Source: Lineus longissimus
Lineage: Eukaryota > Nemertea > Pilidiophora > Heteronemertea > Lineidae
DNA: 60,000 bases
Reading direction: 5' to 3'
Assembly (NCBI RefSeq): GCF_910592395.1
Contig: NC_088324.1
Span: 15,404,953 to 15,464,952, forward strand
Part shown: in pieces, positions 47,201-51,399 of the stretch
Numbering within the stretch: position 1 is the stretch's first letter
Layout: every line of letters starts with the position of its first letter
Notes under the pieces: generated by a model
Told to the model about the DNA's origin: nothing
The model's database searches: none
The model's input: only the letters and a program-made list of their open reading frames with translations
Translations under genes and position numbers: made by a program

Positions 47201-47662
47201 AGTACTAAACATTTAGATTTCAAAGCGACAGGCAGAGCACTGATTACCCTGCTCATCAACATCTAATAAACCTCTAATATTTGCACACGGATTGCACTAT
47301 TTGGCCCAAAGAAACAATGCTCCTCTATTTGCGGCCATATAGCAAGGTTGCCTCTAAAGCAGGGACTTCTTGATCCTTTCTAAAACCCTGGTAGAAACCC
47401 TGCAAGTGTTGAGGTGAAATGTTCACTATATGCAGGTTATCACCTAACACAACATCTCTCAATTTACCATGATCTGTTGGACCAGAAGTGGCAGGTACAA
47501 GAAATGGCAGTGACACACTTACCTATAGGGCAGGAACATCTTGGCACTATCCCAGAAATGCTCTGATACACTTGACAAGTACCACCATTCATACAACGAT
47601 CGGGTTGGTTGTAACAAGGATCGAGGGATTGACAATAATCGCCGTGATATTGGTCTCCGCAG
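9922..47662 (-). CDS. Notch: Notch receptor, 23 coding exons; lacks only signal peptide and EGF1 head
   Basis: Single-pass receptor cleaved on ligand binding to release a nuclear co-activator for CSL/Su(H). The 23 exons listed below join in frame with GT-AG junctions: 7,399 nt, 2,465 residues plus stop TAG at 9924-9922. Domains in order: end of EGF1 and EGF2-36, each matching the same-numbered human NOTCH1 repeat; three LNR repeats; heterodimerisation domain with furin (S1) site RTKR at 13639-13628; membrane helix (about 13285-13221); RAM motif WFPEGF at 13194-13177; nuclear-localisation-like KAKRFK; ankyrin repeats; a long Pro/Ser/Gln tail; and a PEST end with TPSPDSP and WSSSSPHS. Ligand-binding EGF11-12 are in exons 7-8; EGF12 keeps the O-fucose motif CKNDGTC and O-glucose motif CASNPC. 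No frameshift or stop was found. The gene is single-copy in this window and convergent with Sec22b. Confidence 0.97.
11416..11661 (-). CDS. Notch: Notch exon 22: middle ankyrin repeats
   Basis: Acceptor TTTCAG, donor AAG/GTGAGA; exactly 82 codons, phase 0-0. Encodes [57 protein letters not shown]. Confidence 0.96.
11963..12288 (-). CDS. Notch: Notch exon 21: first ankyrin repeats
   Basis: Acceptor CTTCCAG, donor CAG/GTAAGT. Starts [11 protein letters not shown], with an acidic Gly/Ser-rich loop, then [40 protein letters not shown]. Confidence 0.96.
12543..12883 (-). CDS. Notch: Notch exon 20: RAM-ANK linker
   Basis: Acceptor ATTACAG, donor G/GTAAGA; enters phase 2, exits phase 1. Encodes a polar linker with KAKRFK (basic cluster; human has KKFRFE here), [15 protein letters not shown] (human DHRQWTQQHLDAADL) and DVDVRGP leading into the ankyrin domain. 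Confidence 0.95.
13109..13340 (-). CDS. Notch: Notch exon 19: S2 region, transmembrane helix, RAM
   Basis: Acceptor TTTGCAG, donor AA/GTAAGT. A short juxtamembrane stalk is followed by the membrane helix ([19 protein letters not shown]), where gamma-secretase cuts near Gly-Val (S3). Then come basic SRRRARG and WFPEGF, the RAM motif that binds CSL. Confidence 0.96.
13468..14149 (-). CDS. Notch: Notch exon 18: LNR repeats and heterodimerisation domain
   Basis: Acceptor ATTGCAG, donor T/GTAAGT. Completes LNR-A ([16 protein letters not shown]) and encodes LNR-B ([17 protein letters not shown]) and LNR-C ([17 protein letters not shown]), then the HD domain. The furin site RTKR (13639-13628) is the S1 cleavage point, followed by [17 protein letters not shown]. 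Confidence 0.96.
14319..14506 (-). CDS. Notch: Notch exon 17: EGF36 end, first LNR start
   Basis: Acceptor TTTCCAG, donor GAT/GTAAGT. Encodes [16 protein letters not shown], a Thr/Pro linker, then [17 protein letters not shown], the first half of LNR-A, which shields the S2 cleavage site. Confidence 0.95.
14507..14828 (-). other. Notch intron between exons 16 and 17
   Basis: 322 bp; nothing recognised. Confidence 0.7.
14829..15843 (-). CDS. Notch: Notch exon 16: EGF28 to most of EGF36
   Basis: Acceptor TTTTCAG, donor G/GTGAGT; 1,015 nt, the longest EGF exon. Starts [11 protein letters not shown] (EGF28). EGF29 has the unusual long first loop [17 protein letters not shown], as in vertebrate EGF29. 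EGF33 reads [19 protein letters not shown]. It ends in EGF36 at CLNQV. Confidence 0.96.
16012..16598 (-). CDS. Notch: Notch exon 15: EGF23-27 (Abruptex region)
   Basis: Acceptor TCTCTAG, donor GAG/GTAGGT; enters phase 1, exits phase 0. Five EGF repeats: [38 protein letters not shown] and INPCESKPC. In Drosophila the EGF24-29 region carries Abruptex alleles affecting ligand cis-inhibition. Confidence 0.95.
16805..17035 (-). CDS. Notch: Notch exon 14: EGF21, EGF22
   Basis: Acceptor ATTCCAG, donor G/GTAAGT; phases 1-1. EGF21 carries CDLPYTG (human CLLPYTG) and EGF22 carries NYESFMCSC (human DYESFSCVC). Confidence 0.94.
17308..17649 (-). CDS. Notch: Notch exon 13: EGF18-20
   Basis: Acceptor TTACCAG, donor G/GTACGT; 342 nt = 3 x 114, phases 1-1. 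EGF18 ends GYYDQRCL, matching the unusual human EGF18 end GYHDPTCL, which anchors the numbering. Confidence 0.95.
17650..18070 (-). other. Notch intron between exons 12 and 13
   Basis: 421 bp, AT-rich; nothing recognised. Confidence 0.7.
18071..18184 (-). CDS. Notch: Notch exon 12: EGF17 (114-nt module)
   Basis: Acceptor ATTTTCAG, donor G/GTATGT; 114 nt, phases 1-1. Encodes [15 protein letters not shown] to CQCRAGFT. Confidence 0.94.
18383..18616 (-). CDS. Notch: Notch exon 11: EGF15, EGF16
   Basis: Acceptor TTTGCAG, donor G/GTGAGG; phases 1-1. EGF15 ([15 protein letters not shown]) has the same short C2-C3 loop as human EGF15 (CHYGSC). EGF16 ends CHCPRGTT. Confidence 0.94.
18617..18923 (-). 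other. Notch intron between exons 10 and 11
   Basis: 307 bp; nothing recognised. Confidence 0.7.
18924..19037 (-). CDS. Notch: Notch exon 10: EGF14 (114-nt module)
   Basis: Acceptor TTTCCAG, donor G/GTAAGT; 114 nt, phases 1-1. Encodes [18 protein letters not shown] to CACKR. Confidence 0.94.
19038..19752 (-). other. Notch intron between exons 9 and 10
   Basis: 715 bp; contains a short GAT-trinucleotide microsatellite and otherwise nothing recognised. Confidence 0.7.
19141..19164. repeat. (GAT)n microsatellite
   Basis: About eight uninterrupted GAT units in a Notch intron. Confidence 0.95.
19753..19866 (-). CDS. Notch: Notch exon 9: EGF13 (114-nt module)
   Basis: Acceptor CTTGCAG, donor G/GTGAGT; symmetric phase 1-1, 114 nt. 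Encodes [18 protein letters not shown] to CNCPI. It follows an 8.3-kb intron. Confidence 0.94.
21946..21980. promoter_or_regulatory. Candidate Su(H)/CSL site overlapping an E-box
   Basis: CACGTG (21946-21951) overlaps CGTGGGAA (21948-21955), a consensus CSL/Su(H) site. CAGCTG follows at 21975-21980. They lie in a locally GC-richer patch of the large intron. Function is inferred; single sites occur by chance. Confidence 0.25.
23779..23801. repeat. C-rich tract
   Basis: Short run of C broken by single T or A bases; low complexity. Confidence 0.85.
28190..28378 (-). CDS. Notch: Notch exon 8: EGF11 remainder, EGF12 (ligand-binding core)
   Basis: Acceptor TTTCTAG, donor G/GTAAGT; phases 1-1. Encodes [19 protein letters not shown] and EGF12 ([15 protein letters not shown]) ending CVCMPG. 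EGF12 keeps the calcium-binding residues, O-fucose Thr (CKNDGTC) and O-glucose Ser (CASNPC) needed for Delta/Serrate recognition in known Notch proteins. Confidence 0.95.
28379..29275 (-). other. Notch intron between exons 7 and 8
   Basis: 897 bp splitting the EGF11 coding sequence; no feature recognised. Confidence 0.7.
29276..29431 (-). CDS. Notch: Notch exon 7: EGF9 end, EGF10, EGF11 start
   Basis: Acceptor TTTCCAG, donor A/GTAAGT; phases 1-1. Encodes [14 protein letters not shown] (EGF10; human LLCHLNDACISNPC) and the first cysteine of EGF11 (DIDECTE). The intron splits EGF11, part of the ligand-binding core. Confidence 0.93.
29432..32502 (-). other. Notch intron between exons 6 and 7
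   Basis: 3.1 kb. TAGGCCTA palindromes lie at 29479 and 32442. Near 30060-30260 is a patch with more CpG than its surroundings; nothing coding is supported. Confidence 0.65.
32503..32733 (-). CDS. Notch: Notch exon 6: EGF7 end, EGF8, EGF9
   Basis: Acceptor TTTCCAG, donor G/GTGAGT; phases 1-1. Encodes [16 protein letters not shown] (EGF8) and [16 protein letters not shown] (EGF9), ending CPPGKTG. The [10 protein letters not shown] run matches human NOTCH1 ([10 protein letters not shown]). Confidence 0.94.
32734..33583 (-). other. Notch intron between exons 5 and 6
   Basis: 850 bp; no feature recognised. Confidence 0.7.
33584..33706 (-). CDS. Notch: Notch exon 5: EGF6 end, EGF7
   Basis: Acceptor CTTGCAG, donor G/GTAAGC; phases 1-1. 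Encodes [19 protein letters not shown] through CPPTYNG. It lies downstream of an 8.8-kb intron. Confidence 0.93.
33914..34019 (+). mobile_element. SINE relic with tRNA-like head and 5S rRNA-like body
   Basis: TGGCCCAGTGG at 33918-33928 fits the tRNA A-box consensus and runs into GTTGGCGCG as in a D-arm. From GAAGTTAAGC (33951) to TGACC (33995) the sequence follows 5S rRNA (GAAGCTAAGC to TGACC) with the same 45-base length, covering the box A, intermediate and box C promoter positions. The 3' end GTTACGGCC resembles the 5S terminus. Many substitutions show it is old. Target-site duplications and tail were not resolved. Confidence 0.6.
37723..37768. repeat. Two-copy 23-bp tandem repeat
   Basis: CTGCATGACTGGGGGTTGTC repeats at a 23-bp spacing with one G/A change. 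Confidence 0.85.
38207..38590. repeat. Diverged repeat cluster built on AGGCCTATTTGCA
   Basis: Four diverged copies start near 38207, 38304, 38376 and 38539, with the pattern (T)AGGCCTATT, a GTGAAG-like stretch, then ACACTTTCT and, in the first two, ACTTCCCAAT. Copies 2 and 3 are also preceded or followed by ATCCAATCAG. Spacing is irregular (about 70-160 bp). Confidence 0.7.
39429..39553. repeat. 8-bp satellite (ACATGTAC)n, strictly alternating purine-pyrimidine
   Basis: About 14 perfect ACATGTAC units. From 39429 to 39553 every step alternates purine and pyrimidine. The repeat makes artificial open frames (Thr-Cys-Thr-His-Val-His pattern) that are not genes. Confidence 0.97.
42185..42207. 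repeat. (GA)n microsatellite
   Basis: Short GA run with one interruption, in the intron upstream of Notch exon 5 and near exon 4. Confidence 0.9.
42493..42626 (-). CDS. Notch: Notch exon 4: EGF5 end, EGF6
   Basis: Acceptor TTTTCAG, donor G/GTGAGT. It enters in phase 2 and completes the Ser codon left by exon 3. Encodes [13 protein letters not shown] and [15 protein letters not shown], matching NOTCH1 EGF6 ([14 protein letters not shown]). Confidence 0.93.
42627..43738 (-). other. Notch intron between exons 3 and 4
   Basis: 1.1 kb, interrupting EGF5 in phase 2; nothing recognised. Confidence 0.7.
43739..43943 (-). CDS. Notch: Notch exon 3: EGF3 end, EGF4, EGF5 start
   Basis: Acceptor TTTTCAG, donor AG/GTAGGG; exits in phase 2. 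Encodes [14 protein letters not shown] (EGF4) and [18 protein letters not shown] (EGF5, with calcium-binding consensus). Confidence 0.93.
43944..44811 (-). other. Notch intron between exons 2 and 3
   Basis: 868 bp, with a G-run near 44006-44020 and otherwise nothing recognised. Confidence 0.7.
44812..44946 (-). CDS. Notch: Notch exon 2: EGF2 end, EGF3
   Basis: Acceptor ATTTTCAG, donor G/GTGAGA; phases 1-1. Encodes [20 protein letters not shown] and the rest of EGF3 ending CVSGYRG. Confidence 0.93.
44947..47522 (-). other. Notch intron between exons 1 and 2 of the window
   Basis: 2.6 kb; no coding or repeat feature recognised. Confidence 0.7.
47523..47662 (-). CDS. Notch: Notch exon (1st in window): EGF1 end, EGF2
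   Basis: Acceptor TTTCCAG, donor G/GTAAGT. Encodes [10 protein letters not shown] (last two cysteines of EGF1) and EGF2 ([16 protein letters not shown]). It enters in phase 2, so an upstream exon with the signal peptide and EGF1 head must exist; I did not find it between here and 60000. Confidence 0.92.
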
Positions 47663-48173
47663 CTGGAAAGACAGGAAACGGAAAATGATTAGTAAGATTG
47701 GCTCATGATAGGGGGCGCTATCAACTCAGAAGGGTCTAGGACACATCTTTAGTTACAATCATCACCTTTATGGTACCATTCAAATCAGACCTATTGTTTC
47801 TTCTTTTTCAGATCCAGTAACAGCTTATGAAAAGATTGCACCAAATTTTTTTCTAGAGCTTTGGATGTGTGAGGTCCAGTCTCTCACAAAAGACATAACA
47901 AAAACAGAAAGCAAATTTTTCTACTTTTTCTATAAGTTATCATGATGATCTAAATTTTCTATGGTGGCACACTTCAGCTGATTACAAGTTGCCATGCACT
48001 GTGCTCAACAACCAAGACCATAAAGTAATTGTCAAAATATCATCAAGGTTCCAGCAACAATTTCTGTTTTTCTAAATTCCCTAACCAAACATCATAAACT
48101 GCTGCCAAAAAATCTTGGACAACCGTAACAATAATACAACCAGTCAGCTGAGATAATAAAATTTCAAACTCAT

Positions 48174-48227
48174 TTAAGATGGCCGACACAATTAAGATGG
48201 CCGACACAATTAAGATGGCCAACACTT
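48174..48227. repeat. 18-bp tandem repeat, three copies
   Basis: TTAAGATGGCCGACACAA is repeated three times; the last copy is slightly diverged. Each unit carries a YY1-like AAGATGGC core. Confidence 0.92.
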
Positions 48228-49530
48228 TGATATTGCCATAATCAAAACAGCAGCTTGTTGGGGAAAGGGGTGGACACATCTGTCTTGTTTGAATGACCTC
48301 ATTGACATGGGAACTCTTCAGGGTGTTCACCAATGAATGGCTAAGTTTTCCTTCCTCGTAAACCGATATCCACAGATTGTTTGGAGTACCCCATTGGCTA
48401 CTTGTGGCACCTGACTTATGCCACTGGTCAAAAGTGATACTTTTCATGCCAACAATAGGCCATTCTCATATTCAAGGTTTTAACCTCAAAACTGCTTTTA
48501 GTGACAATTAGAATGACTTACTACCACCCCTCTTGTTGGTCAAAATGTCAAAGAGAAAATTCTTGACATTCAAAACATTGTTTATGAGCCTCACCGTCAT
48601 TGTAACCTTACACAATGTGCTCTTACAGATGACATTTTTTCCCCATCTTCAGTTTGAAGTTTGTGAAACATTTTTCAAAATGCCCAACAACATCAGCAAA
48701 CTGCCTCAATATTCATTGTTTTAATCAGCGCTGTCAATAGACAAGTTACCAATCCTTAACTCAGAAACTTCTTTTTCTTCTCTTTCCAAGCCATTCAGCC
48801 GGGGCAATTTGCAGCAGTTTGGCAACTTGAGCAGCAAATGTTCTGAATTGACGATGATGTTGGCAAAATGAGGCATAGTTTTCTCGTTGAAGCAAGGAAA
48901 GCAATCTTTGTCCATGGATCAATTTTCTACAATTCAAACTTCAAAGGCAATGAAACAATCACCATCAGAAAGCTCATCAACTTGCTGGCACTTTGTATTT
49001 CAAAGTGAACAAAGATAAAACCTTATGAAACCTTATTTTTTAGATTGGAGAAGAGTAGGCCTACATTGTGATGCATAGAGCTGAACACATGATGCAGGAA
49101 TGTCCTGGTGGAGCACATCTGCTTGGCCCTTGGCAAGGGATTCAGACTAAAGAAAGGCGATCTCTTCACCTTTAAGTCTGATTATGACTGTATACATTGT
49201 GTAGTGCAAAATCTACTTGCTTTTATTGAAGGTTCATTCACCCGTAAATCTGACCAGAAATTTCTTCAACAACAATACAAGAACAATGTTGACTTTACAG
49301 TTGAACAAACATTGCTGAGGACATTACCACTTCAATACCATTTATGATTGTACATTTCAATTTACGATTGTACGTTTCAGAATGAGCAGTCTCGCTCACG
49401 AGAGCAAAACATACACGCAGGATACTTGGTTGTTCGATAGTGTTTTTATAGCACTTGGGTACAAAGCTCAGTACATATCGCCCGGGCTCCTAGCTTTTTG
49501 TTTTTAGTGAAATACACTGGGTTAACTTAC

Positions 49531-49652
49531 GGGTAGAACTGTACAGTAGGAATCCTATTCCACAAGAAAATGCCTGATTCAGTGACAGACAAGCACCCAT
49601 AATGCACCAGCATAGCGGCTGTCTCCAGGCCGTTAATCTTGCTTGGAGACAT
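49531..49652 (-). other. Possible minus-strand exon of unknown identity
   Basis: An ATG at 49652-49650 opens 40 codons (start MSPSKINGLETAAMLVHYG, end IPTVQFY) ending at a consensus donor CC/GTAAGT. Unspliced, it stops two codons later. An in-frame stop lies upstream of the ATG. It leaves two bases, the phase needed to join the first Notch exon of the window, but has no signal peptide and lacks EGF1 cysteines. No homology recognised; it may be chance or an old repeat. Confidence 0.25.
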
Positions 49653-50641
49653 AGGTTGCCAGCATCAGTGATTTAAGTACTGCACCCCTTACTCTCCAAA
49701 TTGTACCTTCGGCGGATGTTTATCTTTCACATGTCTGTACGTCACAAGTCAAATATCGTACATTCGTTACACGAGTCCAATCCCTTTGGTGGTTGCCTAC
49801 AGATCACTTTAGACCAAATCAGTTGTTTCTCGGAGTCCTTGAGCCTTGTTCAGCGCTCGCTGTCCTCCATCACAGGAACACGCTCTTGATCGCCACGTTT
49901 CCAGCCGGCCGTCACCCAAGTTGTACACACCGCAGTGAAACTTGAAGTATGCAGGTGCTACTCCTTCTGGAGTGTCGGTTCACCATCATAAACCGAAATT
50001 GAAATTCGACAAATTTTCAAATTATTTTTAATTTATCCGGCAAATTTCCGCACATCATTTTGTACAAACCACTCATAATTTCACTTGGATCATTCAATGC
50101 ATTGGACATATGAGTTTATGGTCAGTGGAGTTTAGGGTGAATAAACTAGTGGAATTGGGTATAATTAAAGTACTGTAGATCAGTATTGTTTTCACTGTCT
50201 TGTTTTGACCATAATGGGAGGCAAACAGCAGTTGTCTACAGGAACAACACAAAAGAAAGTAGGTTGATAAGTGGTACACACTGCCATTGCTGCCACCAAA
50301 TCTAGCAGAAGTGCCCAACAATAAAAGAAGAAAGAAGATTTTAAACAAATCATCGATTGTCTGGAAAAAAACTCCCAAGTTTTCATCAGATTAAAATTTC
50401 AGAATTAAAATTTTTAAATCTGCCCAAAAAAAGGACACATCATTTGCAATCTGGTGAAATTTTCTGCAGACGATAGGCACCCTTAACCAGCTGTTTGCGA
50501 ACAAGATGATCAGATGCGGATCCAGTGTCGATTTCAACTCATTTCTTCCTAATGCAATAGGTACAGTCTCTACAGTGAAATGTACTACTGTTGCTGTAAC
50601 CTTAGGTAGAAATCGATCACAGACAGAATCATGAGAATCTA

Positions 50642-50753
50642 ACCCAACTTTTGTATCAATTGGCCGTCATGATTGACAAGCGCACGTGCAACGTCGGCAT
50701 GCGCTGATGTCACATGATCACCGCCACCCCGTCATACGAGGGTAAACACCGCC
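50642..50753 (+). promoter_or_regulatory. Putative promoter of the small two-exon gene
   Basis: CpG content is raised relative to flanking sequence (GCGCACGTGCAACGTCGGCA and on). There is an E-box CACGTG, a TGATGTCAC CRE-like element, and a forkhead-type GTAAACA at 50742-50748 just before the ATG. No TATA box. Inferred from position. Confidence 0.35.
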
Positions 50754-50970
50754 ATGTTGCACAACATGGCAGCAACCCAACGTTACATTCCCTGTACGCC
50801 AGATCGCTGGGAAATCTCGTCGCAGCAAGGGTACTTGGGAGTTTTGAACAATGGAACACCTGCGTTTTCAACGCGTGTCATAGAGACACAGCCACTTGAA
50901 TCTTCTTGGAAGTACGGCAACGTGCCCTGCTCATCAAAACGACACTGGGGTGACTTTTTGGCAGAGATGT
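50754..50970 (+). CDS. Exon 1 of the small unrecognised gene
   Basis: 72 codons plus one base, ending at donor GTAAGT. Without splicing the frame would end 13 codons later at TAA 51006-51008. Confidence 0.7.
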
Positions 50971-51373
50971 GTAAGTCAGAAAGACAATATACTGTGACAG
51001 CAACATAATGCATCATGTGCCATTTGCTAGAAAGACCATATTTATGAAAAACTTCAAGAATGATATCAGACTGTAAACCAGATGCTTGGAAAAGGAAGGG
51101 ACTTGCATGGTCTCACGTTATGAATATCTCAAGCTATGTCTGAATCATGCAACTGTAGGTACGCTGTTTAAAGGATAAATAAGGGCATTCTTGATTCTGC
51201 GTTGCCAGGACTAATGTCATGGACACTTGTCACTTAACTTAACAGCGCGGCCTGCCTTTCCTCGACCGCCCTTTGGTACGACGGAGCAATCAAAAGGATC
51301 AACATGGCAAATAGGAGGACGGCAAAACTGGTGGTCAGAACTTTCTCACAGTCATCATGCAGATAACAAATAA
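50754..51373 (+). CDS. Unrecognised small protein, two exons, 114 residues
   Basis: Exon 1 (50754-50970) starts in the strong context ACCGCCATG and ends ATG T/GTAAGTC, a consensus donor. Exon 2 (51246-51373) follows AACTTAACAG and ends TAA overlapping AATAAA (51369-51374). The join restores a Ser codon and keeps frame: 345 nt in all. The protein starts MLHNMAATQRYIPCTPDRWE and contains GYLGVLNNGTPAF, HWGDFLAEM, RPPFGTTEQSKG and a Trp-rich end (STWQIGGRQNWWSELS). It has no signal peptide, membrane segment or familiar domain; it is rich in Trp, Pro, Gly and Ser. An internal Met at codon 5 is a possible alternative start. Opposite strand to Notch, in or just beyond its first intron. The composition recalls small axonemal microtubule-associated proteins, but that is only a guess. 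Confidence 0.7.
51246..51373 (+). CDS. Exon 2 of the small unrecognised gene
   Basis: Two bases complete a Ser codon, then 41 codons and TAA. Encodes RPAFPRPPFGTTEQSKGSTW and the C-terminal Trp-rich segment. A 64-codon minus-strand frame with a hydrophobic run (51428-51234) is its shadow. Confidence 0.7.
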
Positions 51374-51374
51374 A
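51369..51374 (+). terminator. AATAAA overlapping the stop of the small gene
   Basis: Canonical hexamer sharing bases with the TAA stop; if used, the 3'UTR would be only about 15-30 nt. Confidence 0.45.
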
Positions 51375-51399
51375 TGAATTTGGACAAAGGTTTCCATCG

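Larger units (their letters stand above)
47663..50641 (-). other. Notch upstream intron, proximal part
   Basis: No Notch exon found. It contains a three-copy 18-bp repeat (48174-48227), a TAGGCCTA palindrome (49056), and an open segment with a good donor at 49531-49652 described in the findings. A CpG-richer open stretch on minus at about 49811-49962 (Cys-containing, no clear splice sites) is also unexplained. Confidence 0.6.

Noticed and set aside
47270-47300. EGF-like CNPCAN stretch on minus
   Set aside because: It lies downstream of the first Notch exon within its intron, is only a few residues long and has no splice sites.
49108-49347. 79-codon plus-strand frame and the nearby 64-codon minus frame at 48721-48915
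   Set aside because: Readable peptides but no recognised domain, no splice support and no CpG or promoter signal.
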